Part shown: in pieces, positions 18,696 to 27,371 of the stretch
Numbering within the stretch: position 1 is the first letter of the stretch
Layout of the letters: each line of letters starts with the position of its first letter
From: Pseudothioglobus sp905182815
GTDB lineage: Bacteria > Pseudomonadota > Gammaproteobacteria > PS1 > Pseudothioglobaceae
Direction of reading: 5' to 3'
DNA: 64,000 nt
Assembly (NCBI RefSeq): GCF_048087625.1
Contig: NZ_CP159805.1
Location: 1,302,001 to 1,366,000 of the forward strand
Translations under genes and position numbers: made by a program
Notes under the pieces: model-generated
What the model was told of the DNA's origin: nothing
Seen by the model: only the letters and a program-made list of their open reading frames with translations
The model's database searches: none

Positions 18696-19886
18696 TTAAC
18701 TCGTAATTTTCGAGACGACTCCAGCACCTACTGTGCGTCCACCTTCTCTAATTGCAAATCTTAATCCTTCTTCCATTGCAATCGGAGCTAGTAACTCAAT
18801 TGTCATCTTCACATTGTCACCTGGCATAACCATTTCAACGCCTTTTGGCAGTTCGCATGCACCAGTAACGTCTGTTGTTCTGAAGTAGAACTGTGGACGA
18901 TAATTGTTAAAGAATGGAGTATGACGTCCACCTTCTTCTTTACTTAAAACATAAATCTCTGCTTCAAACTTAGTGTGCGGGTTAATCGTACCTTTCTTAG
19001 CCAGTACTTGACCACGTTCAACGTCTTCACGCTTCGTTCCGCGAAGAAGAACACCAACGTTATCACCTGCTTCACCTGAGTCAAGCAATTTTCTAAACAT
19101 TTCAACACCTGTACAAGTAGTCAGCTGCGTGTCTTTAATACCAACGATTTCGATTTCATCACCAACATTAACAACACCACGTTCGATACGACCGGTTACA
19201 ACCGTTCCACGACCTGAGATTGAGAACACGTCCTCAATTGGCATTAGGAATGATTTATCCGTGTCACGAACTGGAGTTGGGATGTACGTATCTAATGCTT
19301 CAACTAGCTTCATAATAGAAGGTACACCAATATCAGATGTGTCGCCTTCTAATGCTTTTAAAGCTGAACCAAAGATCACTGGAGTGTCATCACCTGGGAA
19401 TTCGTACTCTGTTAAGAGTTCACGGATTTCCATTTCAACAAGCTCTACTAATTCTTCATCATCAACCATATCGGCTTTGTTCATATAAACAACGATGTAA
19501 GGAACACCAACTTGACGAGACAATAGAATGTGCTCACGCGTTTGAGCCATTGGTCCATCAGTTGCAGCAATTACAATAATTGCGCCGTCCATTTGCGCAG
19601 CACCTGTAATCATGTTCTTAACGTAGTCGGCGTGTCCCGGACAATCAACGTGAGCGTAGTGACGAGCCGCTGACTCATACTCTACGTGCGCTGTTGAGAT
19701 CGTGATACCACGCTCTCTTTCTTCAGGAGCATTATCAATATTTGCATAATCCTTAAATTCACCACCGTTCATTTCAGCCATAACCTTAGTAAGGGCTGCA
19801 GTTAAGGTAGTTTTTCCATGGTCAACGTGACCAATTGTTCCCACATTTACGTGTGGTTTGGTTCTTTCAAATTTCTCTTTTGCCAT
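18696..19886 (-). CDS. tuf: Elongation factor Tu
   Basis: GTPase that delivers aminoacyl-tRNA to the ribosome. The start is set at MAKEKFERTKPHVNVGTIG (19886), preceded by AGGGGA. An in-frame ATG at 19910 would add eight residues not found in the family. The 396-residue protein has GHVDHGKT (P-loop), the DCPGHADY switch II, NKAD specificity motif, the GSALKAL segment and the three-domain EF-Tu length. Base composition is less AT-rich than its neighbours, consistent with codon selection in a highly expressed gene. It is downstream of tRNA-Tyr, Gly and Thr, as in the E. coli tufB operon. Confidence 0.98.
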   Translation of the reverse strand: MAKEKFERTKPHVNVGTIGHVDHGKTTLTAALTKVMAEMNGGEFKDYANIDNAPEERERGITISTAHVEYESAARHYAHVDCPGHADYVKNMITGAAQMDGAIIVIAATDGPMAQTREHILLSRQVGVPYIVVYMNKADMVDDEELVELVEMEIRELLTEYEFPGDDTPVIFGSALKALEGDTSDIGVPSIMKLVEALDTYIPTPVRDTDKSFLMPIEDVFSISGRGTVVTGRIERGVVNVGDEIEIVGIKDTQLTTCTGVEMFRKLLDSGEAGDNVGVLLRGTKREDVERGQVLAKKGTINPHTKFEAEIYVLSKEEGGRHTPFFNNYRPQFYFRTTDVTGACELPKGVEMVMPGDNVKMTIELLAPIAMEEGLRFAIREGGRTVGAGVVSKITS

Positions 19887-19916
19887 TTCTAATCCCCTAT
19901 ATTCATTCAATTTATA

Positions 19917-19992
<76 letters not shown>

Positions 19993-20007
19993 ACAGCCCT
20001 AACCACA

Positions 20008-20081
20008 TGGAGCGGGTGATGGGAATCGAACCCACCTCATTAGCTTGGAAGGCTAAGGTAATACCAATATACGACACCCGC
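20008..20081 (-). tRNA. tRNA-Gly (TCC anticodon)
   Basis: A 74-nt cloverleaf with acceptor GCGGGTG/CACCCGC, anticodon loop CTTCCAA (anticodon TCC), T-loop TTCGATT and encoded CCA. It lies between tRNA-Tyr and tRNA-Thr, the same order as glyT in the E. coli tufB operon. Confidence 0.96.
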
Positions 20082-20104
20082 AATTTCTTATTCTCATGTT
20101 CTTC

Positions 20105-20189
20105 TGGTGGAGGGAGTTGGATTCGAACCAACGTACTCAGAGAGAACGGATTTACAGTCCGTCGCCTTTAACCACTCGGCCACCCCTCC
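20105..20189 (-). tRNA. tRNA-Tyr (GTA anticodon)
   Basis: An 85-nt class II tRNA with acceptor GGAGGGG/TCCCTCC, anticodon loop CTGTAAA (anticodon GTA), an extended variable arm, T-arm GTTGGTTCGAATCCAAC and encoded CCA. It is first in the tRNA-Tyr-Gly-Thr-tuf transcript. Confidence 0.95.
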
Positions 20190-20205
20190 AAAAAAACAAT
20201 CGGAC

Positions 20206-20234
20206 ATTATCCCATAACTAATTTAGCTTAGCAA
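20206..20234 (-). promoter_or_regulatory. Strong promoter for tRNA-Tyr-Gly-Thr-tuf
   Basis: On the minus strand, TTGCTA (20229-20234) and GATAAT (20206-20211) are separated by 17 bp, followed by GTCCGATTG and a short leader before tRNA-Tyr. Spacing and composition fit a stable-RNA sigma70 promoter. Confidence 0.7.
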
Positions 20235-20269
20235 GGTTTAAATGTAGTAATTAAAAGGTTATTCGTTGA

Positions 20270-21493
20270 TTATTTTTGCCTTGAAGCACCACTAGCAACT
20301 GCTGCTTCAAATATTGCTTTTGGAACAACTTTGATTAGCCTAGGATCAAACGGTTTAGGAATAAAATAGTCTTTTCCAAAAGTCAAACTAGTATCTTTAT
20401 AAATCTCTATTAATTCTTTAGGAGCTGGAAGCTTAACCAAGTCTTTAAGTGCATGAACCGCTGCAACCTTCATTTCAGTATTAATAATTTTAGAGTTGGC
20501 ATCAAGTGCTCCTCTAAAAATATAAGGAAAGCCAAGAACATTATTTACCTGATTTGGATAATCACTTCTTCCTGTAGCCATTAACACGTCATCTCTACAG
20601 GCATAAACATCTACTGGTGAGATTTCTGGATCAGGATTAGATAATGCAAAAATTATTGGTCTTTTAGCCATCGATTTCACCATCTCTTGAGTTACAAGAT
20701 TTCCTCTAGCAACACCTATAAAAACGTCAGAGCCATCGATAGCATCACTTAAAGTTTTTTTATCAGTATCTACTGCAAAAGCAAGTTTTTCCTTACTTAA
20801 GTTTTCACTTTTTGTTGAAACTACTCCATTTCGATCAACCAGCAAAATATTGTCTTTACTAAAACCAAGTTCAAGTAATAAATTTAATGTTGCAATTCCA
20901 GCAGATCCAGCACCTGCGCATACAATTTTGGCTTCCTTGAAGTTTTTTTCTTGAATTTCGAGCGCATTTAAAAGTCCTGCTGCAACAATAATAGCAGTCC
21001 CATGTTGATCATCATGAAAAACAGGTATATCTAACTCATCAATTAATCTCTTTTCAATCTCAAAGCAGCGCGGCGCAGAAATATCCTCTAAATTAATCCC
21101 ACCAAATGTTGGCGCAATGTTTTTAATTGTACTGATAATTTCTTCAACATCTTGAGTATCAAGCTCTATATTAAAAACATCGATACCTGCAAAACGCTTG
21201 AATAATACAGCTTTACCTTCCATCACTGGTTTTGCCGCCAAAGGCCCAACATTTCCTAAGCCAAGGACAGCTGAACCATCAGTAATTACTGCCACCAAAT
21301 TACCTTTAATAGTATATTTATTAACAGCACCAGGATCTTTTACAATTTCTCTTACAGGAGCTGCAACGCCTGGACTATAAGCTAAACTCAGATCCTGATC
21401 GTTATCTAATTTCTTGTGAGAAGTAACATTAATCTTTCCAGGCCTTCCTTCCTGGTGATAAGCTAAAGCCTTATCATGCAGAGTTTGTGACAT
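20270..21493 (-). CDS. NAD(P)-dependent malic enzyme (short form)
   Basis: Oxidatively decarboxylates malate to pyruvate. The MaeB-type catalytic and NAD(P)-binding domains are intact: DLSLAYSPGVAAPV, GNLVAVITDGSAVLGLGN, the metal-binding GGINLEDISAPRCFEIE, HDDQHGTAI, and a Rossmann motif GAGSAG. At about 407 residues it lacks the C-terminal phosphotransacetylase-like domain of E. coli MaeB (759 residues). I chose ATG 21493 because AAGG stands five bases upstream. The in-frame GTG two codons earlier (21499) has no site. It lies next to mdh and sdhCAB on the same strand, so malate could be drawn either to oxaloacetate or to pyruvate. Confidence 0.93.
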   Translation of the reverse strand: MSQTLHDKALAYHQEGRPGKINVTSHKKLDNDQDLSLAYSPGVAAPVREIVKDPGAVNKYTIKGNLVAVITDGSAVLGLGNVGPLAAKPVMEGKAVLFKRFAGIDVFNIELDTQDVEEIISTIKNIAPTFGGINLEDISAPRCFEIEKRLIDELDIPVFHDDQHGTAIIVAAGLLNALEIQEKNFKEAKIVCAGAGSAGIATLNLLLELGFSKDNILLVDRNGVVSTKSENLSKEKLAFAVDTDKKTLSDAIDGSDVFIGVARGNLVTQEMVKSMAKRPIIFALSNPDPEISPVDVYACRDDVLMATGRSDYPNQVNNVLGFPYIFRGALDANSKIINTEMKVAAVHALKDLVKLPAPKELIEIYKDTSLTFGKDYFIPKPFDPRLIKVVPKAIFEAAVASGASRQK

Positions 21494-21514
21494 TTTCACC
21501 TTATTTAATGGTTT

Positions 21515-22453
21515 TTAAGCTTGTGAAACAAACTCTTCACCAATTTTGATATCAGATCTAAGGGTTTCAAGTGCAGCATTAAGTGTTTTTTCTTCAAATG
21601 CTGAAAGATCTCCAAAACCTAATATTTTCTCAACACCATTTTTACCCAACAGGACTGGTTGTGCAAAAAAGCGAGCCCTATCTCCAGAGCCTTCAACATA
21701 AGTACACTCTATTACGCCTTCTTCACCATTAAGAGCGCGAACTAGAGACAAACCAAATTTTGCTGCTGCCTGACCCATTGATAAAGTAGCTGAGCCACCA
21801 CCAGCTTTTGCCTCAACAACTTCGGTTCCTGCATTCTGAATACGTTTTGTCATTGCAGATGCACTAGCCTCATCAAAGTCAAAACCTGACTGTGAAAGCA
21901 ACGGAAGGATAGTAATTCCTGAGTGGCCACCAATTACAGGAACACTTACATCTTCAGGATTAACCCCATTAACTTCAGCAACAAATGTACTAGAACGAAT
22001 AATATCTAAAGTCGTAATGCCAAATAATCGTGCTGGATCGTAAACTCCTTTTTTCTTTAGAACATCTGCTGCAATTGCAACCGTTGTGTTTACAGGATTT
22101 GTAATAATTCCAATTAAAGCCTTTGGACAAGTATCTGCACATACTGAAACGAGGTTTTTAACAATACCTGCATTAATATTAAAAAGATCGAACCGATCCA
22201 TTCCTGGCTTACGAGCAACGCCAGCTGAAATTAATACAATATCTGCATTTACTAGAGCAGGTGAAGGGTCTTCGCCTGCAAAACCAGAAACTTTAACTGC
22301 CGTTGGTATATGACTCAAATCTGCCGCAACACCTGGTATCACGGGAGCAATGTCATACAATGACAATTCAGTTCCATTTGGTAACTGTGTTTTCAATAAT
22401 AATCCTAACGCCTGACCAATTCCGCCAGCAGCACCTAAAACAACAACTTTCAT
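21515..22453 (-). CDS. mdh: Malate dehydrogenase
   Basis: NAD-dependent interconversion of malate and oxaloacetate in the TCA cycle. The 312 residues equal the E. coli enzyme in length and style: GAAGGIGQALGLLL (NAD binding), AGVARKPGMDR (substrate arginine loop), GIITNPVNTTV, and the catalytic histidine in VIGGHSGITILPL. It precedes the malic enzyme gene by about 20 bp and follows sdhB by 36 bp, so all five TCA genes may share a transcript. Confidence 0.97.
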   Translation of the reverse strand: MKVVVLGAAGGIGQALGLLLKTQLPNGTELSLYDIAPVIPGVAADLSHIPTAVKVSGFAGEDPSPALVNADIVLISAGVARKPGMDRFDLFNINAGIVKNLVSVCADTCPKALIGIITNPVNTTVAIAADVLKKKGVYDPARLFGITTLDIIRSSTFVAEVNGVNPEDVSVPVIGGHSGITILPLLSQSGFDFDEASASAMTKRIQNAGTEVVEAKAGGGSATLSMGQAAAKFGLSLVRALNGEEGVIECTYVEGSGDRARFFAQPVLLGKNGVEKILGFGDLSAFEEKTLNAALETLRSDIKIGEEFVSQA

Positions 22454-22489
22454 AACATCTCCCTAAAAATATAAAAAATAGCTATGCAA

Positions 22490-23218
22490 TTATGCTAGTA
22501 GCAAATTATTCATTGTAGCAATATTACTAACTGAAATTTCTTTTGGACAAACAGTCTCACAATGCCGATGATTTGAACAACTTCCAAAGCCTTCTTCTTC
22601 CATTTGATTTATCATTCTTTCTGCTCGCTTCTTGCTTTCAATTTTGCCTTGGGGCAACTGCTCAAAATGATTAATCTTTGCAGCCACAAATAAACTTGCT
22701 GAAGCATTTGGACAAACTGCAACACATGCACCGCATCCAATACAAGTTGCTGAGTCAAATGCACAATCTGCATCGTCTTTATTAATCAGTTGAGAGTTAG
22801 CTTCAGGGGCAGAGCCAACAGAAACAGAGATAAACCCTCCAGACTGAATAATTCGGTCAAACGCTTCTCGCTTAACAGCCAAATCTTTCATAATTGGGAA
22901 ACTTTGAGCACGCCATGGCTCGATCCAAAGCTCTCTCTGATTAGCATAATCCCTCATATAAAGCTGGCAAGTAGTCGTTGCTTTCTTTTCACCGTGAGGG
23001 TGGCCATTAATTACCAATGAGCAGGTGCCGCAAATTCCTTCTCTACAATCATAATCGAACACTACACAATCTTCACCTTTGTCAATAAGCTTCTCATTTA
23101 AGTGATCTAGCATCTCTAAAAATGAGGTGTCGCTATCAATATTTTCAACATGGTAAGTTACAAAGCTTCCGTCACTACTCGTATTTTTTTGTCGCCAGAT
23201 ATGCAGTGTGAAATTCAT
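22490..23218 (-). CDS. sdhB: Succinate dehydrogenase iron-sulfur subunit (B type)
   Basis: Carries electrons from the FAD of SdhA to the membrane anchor. The 242 residues have the [2Fe-2S] motif DYDCREGICGTCSL and its fourth Cys in TTTCQ, the ferredoxin-like CIGCGACVAVCPN and a final CETVCPKE, so all three cluster sites are complete. The sequence style (PHGEKKATTTC, CSNHRHCETVCPKE) resembles the enzymes of Bacteroidetes, Chlamydiae and deltaproteobacteria more than E. coli SdhB. It overlaps the sdhA stop by 4 bp. Confidence 0.94.
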   Translation of the reverse strand: MNFTLHIWRQKNTSSDGSFVTYHVENIDSDTSFLEMLDHLNEKLIDKGEDCVVFDYDCREGICGTCSLVINGHPHGEKKATTTCQLYMRDYANQRELWIEPWRAQSFPIMKDLAVKREAFDRIIQSGGFISVSVGSAPEANSQLINKDDADCAFDSATCIGCGACVAVCPNASASLFVAAKINHFEQLPQGKIESKKRAERMINQMEEEGFGSCSNHRHCETVCPKEISVSNIATMNNLLLA

Positions 23219-25143
23219 TTATAGTCCCTATATGTTGGCTTAATAAATTCATAATTAAGCTCTTCTTTATGAAGCTCCGAGCCATTCTCGTTAAATTCCC
23301 ATGCAGCTACATAACCATAGTTCTCATCATCTCTCATAGCATCACCACTTTCAGCGAGATACTCAAGGCGCGCATGTGCGCCACAAGACTCTTCACGATC
23401 AAGAGCATCAACACACATTAGATGGCCAAGCTCAATAAAATCTGCAACCCTACCAGCCTTTTCTAGGGTTTGATTAAAGTCAGTATCTGAGCCAGTTACT
23501 TTAATACTTTTCCAGAAATCAGACTTTAGTTTTTCAATTGATTTCACCGCCTCTTCAAGCGCATTCTTATCTCTTGCCATTCCGCATGCAGCCCATAAGA
23601 TACCACCTACTTTTCTATGAAAATAGTCGGGAGAATGTTCTGGCATAGGCGCATTCATTAGCTTATCTATACGACTTTTAACTGCATCGATAGAGGCTAT
23701 GACATCAGGGTGATCATTACTTACCTTTTCAAATGTTCCGCGCGCTAGATAGTTAGCAACAGTTTGTGGCGCAATGAAATAGCCATCTGCTAATCCTTGC
23801 ATCAACGCAGAGGCACCTAATCGATTTGCCCCATGATCAGAAAAATTAGCTTCACCACACGCAAACAACCCATCAATCGTTGTCATTAGGTTGTAATCAA
23901 CCCATAATCCACCCATTGTGTAATGCGGAGCAGGATAAATCTTCATTGGCACTTCATAAGGATTTTCACCTGTAATATTTTTATACATATCAAACAAGTT
24001 ACCGTATTTCTCTTTAACTTTATCAATGCCCATTTTTTCAATGACCGAAGAAAAATCAAGATAAACGCCAAGCCTTTGATCATTAATGATTGAACCAACA
24101 CCTCGCCCTTCATCGCATATACCTTTAAGTGCTCTTGATGCAATATCTCTTGGCACTAAGTTTGCAAATGCAGGGTACATTCGCTCCAGAAAATAATCTC
24201 TATTTTCTTCTAAAATCTCATTTGGATTTTTATCGCAATCTTCAATATTTTTTGGGGCCCATATTCGACCATCATTTCTTAAAGATTCACTCATTAGTGT
24301 TAATTTGGACTGACTGTCACCAGTTGGTGGAACGCAAGTTGGGTGAATCTGAGTGAAACTTGGATTTGCAAAATAAGCACCATTTTTATGTGCTCTCCAT
24401 GTTGCAGAAGTATTACAACCCTTTGCATTAGTTGACAGGAAGTATGCATTACTATAACCACCAGTGCACATTACAACACAATCAGCAACATGTGAAGAAA
24501 TTTCACCCGTGATTAAATCACGCACTACGACTCCTCGGGCCTTTCCATCAATTATTATTATTTCTAACATTTCAGATCTAGAAGTATGTTTTACTTTTCC
24601 AGATGCTATTTCTTTGCTCATTGAGCTATATGCCCCTAACAAAAGTTGCTGTCCAGTTTGTCCACGAGCATAAAAAGTTCGAGAAACCTGAGTACCACCA
24701 AATGACCTATTTGCCAAATAACCACTATATTCTCTTGCAAAAGGAACACCTTGGGAAACTGCCTGATCAATAATATTGCAACTTAATTGAGCTAAGCGAT
24801 ATATATTGGACTCCCTTGCGCGGAAATCACCACCCTTGATTGTGTCATAGAAAAGCCTCCAGGTACTATCACCATCATTTTGATAATTTTTACTAGCATT
24901 AACGCCTCCCTGAGCAGCTATTGAATGCGCTCTTCTTGGGCTGTCATTGTAACAAAAAGACTGGACATTGTAGCCTGCCTCTCCTAGTGTTGCGCATAAA
25001 GATGCGCCTGCAAGACCAGTTCCAATAACAATAATATTATATTTTTTTCTATTTTGCGGCGCGATAAGAGCTAAATCAAATTTATGTTTCTCCCATCTAC
25101 CCTCTAAGGGCCCAGTCGGCACGTTTGGATTAAATTTTTGCAT
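23215..25143 (-). CDS. sdhA: Succinate dehydrogenase flavoprotein subunit (B type)
   Basis: FAD-containing catalytic subunit that oxidises succinate to fumarate. The 642 residues include the Rossmann motif GTGLAGAS, the covalent FAD histidine in RRAHSIAAQGGVNA, LANRSFGGTQVSRTFYARGQ, substrate residues in FTQIHPTC and MGGLWVD, and the FACGEANFSDHGANRLGAS segment. Length and motifs fit the B-type group with a single cytochrome b anchor, not the roughly 590-residue SdhA of most gammaproteobacteria. The start overlaps sdhC by 14 bp and the stop overlaps sdhB by 4 bp. Confidence 0.95.
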   Translation of the reverse strand: MQKFNPNVPTGPLEGRWEKHKFDLALIAPQNRKKYNIIVIGTGLAGASLCATLGEAGYNVQSFCYNDSPRRAHSIAAQGGVNASKNYQNDGDSTWRLFYDTIKGGDFRARESNIYRLAQLSCNIIDQAVSQGVPFAREYSGYLANRSFGGTQVSRTFYARGQTGQQLLLGAYSSMSKEIASGKVKHTSRSEMLEIIIIDGKARGVVVRDLITGEISSHVADCVVMCTGGYSNAYFLSTNAKGCNTSATWRAHKNGAYFANPSFTQIHPTCVPPTGDSQSKLTLMSESLRNDGRIWAPKNIEDCDKNPNEILEENRDYFLERMYPAFANLVPRDIASRALKGICDEGRGVGSIINDQRLGVYLDFSSVIEKMGIDKVKEKYGNLFDMYKNITGENPYEVPMKIYPAPHYTMGGLWVDYNLMTTIDGLFACGEANFSDHGANRLGASALMQGLADGYFIAPQTVANYLARGTFEKVSNDHPDVIASIDAVKSRIDKLMNAPMPEHSPDYFHRKVGGILWAACGMARDKNALEEAVKSIEKLKSDFWKSIKVTGSDTDFNQTLEKAGRVADFIELGHLMCVDALDREESCGAHARLEYLAESGDAMRDDENYGYVAAWEFNENGSELHKEELNYEFIKPTYRDYK

Positions 25144-25735
25144 ACAAAATACCTAGTGGAATTGAAGCATAGCCTGCCATGATTACAAAGACAATCCCAA
25201 ATGCTAAGCCCTTGGGTTGTTTACTGGAAATACCGAATGTTTGAAGTACGTTTATCAACCCATGATGCAAGTGTGTTGATATTGCAATCATTCCAAGGCC
25301 ATAAATAGCCCACATCATTGGTCTTTGAAAAATTAACTGGATTTCTGAATATAAATCAGTAGAGTCGATTGAAAACATTTGAATACTATGAGTAACTATA
25401 AAAATAAGAATAATAGATGCGCCAGACCATGCAACTAATCGTGGTATGGCTTTAGGATAAGGCTTCTTATATCTATCACCAGAACTAACATTATTTGATA
25501 ATTGCCTAGTCACTGCAGTCACAACATGAAAGACAATTGTTATGCTCAATAAGGCGATTAATATTGGAGAGAAGATTGAGCTATTAAACCAAACATAAAG
25601 TGCTGTAAAGGCTTTCTCACCAGCATGAAAAGTCAAAGCTCCTAAAAGATAAAATATTAGGAAAAAAAACCAGAATAATCCAGCTAATGCCATCAATTTT
25701 TTCTGTCGTACAGTGTTATTTTTAGTAGAATTCAT
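25130..25735 (-). CDS. sdhC: Succinate dehydrogenase cytochrome b anchor (single-subunit type)
   Basis: Membrane anchor with five hydrophobic segments (about residues 13-35, 55-75, 100-122, 140-164 and 176-196), matching the b558-type anchor that replaces the SdhC+SdhD pair. In this family four histidines bind two hemes. Candidates here are His70 (second helix), His116 (third) and His155/157/158 (fourth). The helix-I position, normally FH or VH before LLGN, is Tyr29 (IFYLLGAL). The nearest histidine, His37, is at the helix end. The distal heme may therefore be absent or differently ligated. It is first gene of sdhCAB. Confidence 0.88.
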   Translation of the reverse strand: MNSTKNNTVRQKKLMALAGLFWFFFLIFYLLGALTFHAGEKAFTALYVWFNSSIFSPILIALLSITIVFHVVTAVTRQLSNNVSSGDRYKKPYPKAIPRLVAWSGASIILIFIVTHSIQMFSIDSTDLYSEIQLIFQRPMMWAIYGLGMIAISTHLHHGLINVLQTFGISSKQPKGLAFGIVFVIMAGYASIPLGILYAKI

Positions 25736-25898
25736 TTAACAGCAATTTAGCTAATTAACAGCTATTTATTATATTTTAAAAAAGATGGAATTTTAGTCTT
25801 AATTAATCTATGTAAAGGTGTTTTTTATATGGTTAATTCGATTTTTTTAGTTAACTACTTGTCATTATACAAAAGTAATATTTACTAGCTCATTTAAA
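25736..25898. other. Intergenic region upstream of sdhC
   Basis: A 163-bp A+T-rich spacer between tmm (3' end) and sdhC (5' end), both on the minus strand. It presumably holds the sdhCAB promoter. I see no convincing -35/-10 pair or terminator. Confidence 0.4.
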
Positions 25899-27239
25899 TC
25901 AAATGTCTAAATAGGTCTCTAGAGAATCATCTAACGCCTTCAGCCATGGCGTATGGTGAGGTGGTGACTGGGTTCCTGTCATCAAAGATGCATGAGATTT
26001 ATCTCTAAAAGTCATAATTCCATCTTTTTTATCATGCTTCCAATCCATAAATGTCTTATTCACTCCTTTGATATCAAAATTGGGATAATCAGTTTCATCA
26101 ATTAACATTTGAGTGTAGGCGCCTTGAAAGTCAATTGCATAAGCAACATCTTCTTGTGCTGTTTCTCGCTGATGCCATTCAAGTGTATGCGCCTGCATAT
26201 CATCAAATAAAGGCAGCTCTATTTTTTCAAGAATAACGTCTCTTGCATACCAAGCTTGGGCATCAAACATATTAAAGGTATACCATTGATCTTGCATACC
26301 TAAATACATCAGCTTTGGATTTTTCTCCCAGACAACGCCTTTAAATAAACCTAATGGATAAAGAATATTATTCGTTTTTAAGCGAAGTGAATCTGGCAAG
26401 AATGGGAAATGGTGAATATAGCCTGTACATAGAATAATTGAATCAACATCTTTTGAGCTCCCATCGGCAAAATGAGCAGTATTTCCTGAGACTTTAATTA
26501 ATGCAGGCTTCTCCTCCCAATTATCAGGCCAGCCAAATCCCATTGGAGCCGTTCGATAACAACTTATAATTGACTTGGCTCCATATTTGTAGCATTGAGA
26601 GCCAATATCTTCAGCAGAATAACTACTTCCAATTATTAAGATATCTTGGCCTTCAAACTCTAAAGCATCTCTAAAGTCATGGGCATGAAGTATTCTGCCA
26701 TTAAAATGACTAAATCCTTCATAACTAGGGACATTAGGGGTGGAAAAATGTCCAGAAGCAACAATAACGTAATCAAATTCTTCAGAATACGTCTCATCAT
26801 CAACTAGGTTACTGATAGATAAAGTAAATAGCCCACTTTGCTCACTGTATTCAACATTTCTTATGGCGGTATTAAATCTTATCTTATCTCGAACATTAGC
26901 TTTTTTAACCCTTCCCTGAATATAATCAAACAAAACCTCTCTTGGTGGAAAGGAGGCTATAGGATGACCAAAGTGCTCTTCAAAGTAATAGTCTGCAAAT
27001 TCTAAGCACTCTTTAGGGCCATTTGACCAAAGATAACGGTACATACTGCTGTGTGCAATTTCGCCATGTTCATCAAGTCCCGTCCTCCAGCTGTAATTCC
27101 AGAGTCCTCCCCAGTTATCTTGCTTCTCAAAACAAACAATCTCCGGGACGATTTCACCATTTTCTTCCGCTGATTTAAAGGCTCTAAGCTGGGCCAGACC
27201 AGATGGACCAGCACCAATAATTGCTACTTTTTTATTCAT
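25899..27239 (-). CDS. tmm: Trimethylamine monooxygenase (flavin-containing)
   Basis: Predicted NADPH- and FAD-dependent oxidation of trimethylamine to its N-oxide; the Tmm family is best known from marine alphaproteobacteria. The 446 residues show FAD motif GAGPSG (9-14), the FMO fingerprint FNGRILHAHDF (179-189), the NADPH motif GSSYSAED (204-211), and Tmm-like stretches such as MYRYLWSNGPKECLEFADY and GMQDQWYTFNMFDAQAWYAR. Close full-length agreement with Tmm as I remember it makes a generic FMO unlikely, though related amines may also be substrates. No amine transporter, TMAO demethylase or methyltransferase gene is adjacent, so it stands alone between sdhCAB and mraZ, divergent from the latter. 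Confidence 0.9.
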   Translation of the reverse strand: MNKKVAIIGAGPSGLAQLRAFKSAEENGEIVPEIVCFEKQDNWGGLWNYSWRTGLDEHGEIAHSSMYRYLWSNGPKECLEFADYYFEEHFGHPIASFPPREVLFDYIQGRVKKANVRDKIRFNTAIRNVEYSEQSGLFTLSISNLVDDETYSEEFDYVIVASGHFSTPNVPSYEGFSHFNGRILHAHDFRDALEFEGQDILIIGSSYSAEDIGSQCYKYGAKSIISCYRTAPMGFGWPDNWEEKPALIKVSGNTAHFADGSSKDVDSIILCTGYIHHFPFLPDSLRLKTNNILYPLGLFKGVVWEKNPKLMYLGMQDQWYTFNMFDAQAWYARDVILEKIELPLFDDMQAHTLEWHQRETAQEDVAYAIDFQGAYTQMLIDETDYPNFDIKGVNKTFMDWKHDKKDGIMTFRDKSHASLMTGTQSPPHHTPWLKALDDSLETYLDI

Positions 27240-27335
27240 TATTTTTGCCTAAATTAGTTAATTTTTTGTAAAAAAAATTTTAAATATTATTTATTATGTT
27301 ACACACTTAAATATCAATTTAATCTTAAATATTTG

Positions 27336-27370
27336 TGGTAATAAATGGTATTTAATGGTATAAAATGGTT
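27336..27370 (+). promoter_or_regulatory. Four-repeat MraZ-binding operator
   Basis: TGGTA, TGGTA, TGGTA and TGGTT begin at 27336, 27346, 27356 and 27366, exactly 10 bp apart, each preceded by A-rich spacers. MraZ in E. coli binds three TGGG(N) repeats with the same 10-bp period just upstream of its own gene. The core here is TGGT. The last repeat ends one base before the mraZ ATG, so bound MraZ would cover the start region. Confidence 0.8.
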
Positions 27371-27371
27371 T

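Noticed and set aside
27345..27371. Upstream ATG as the mraZ start
   Set aside because: It lies inside an operator repeat and adds residues before the universal MFRG start.
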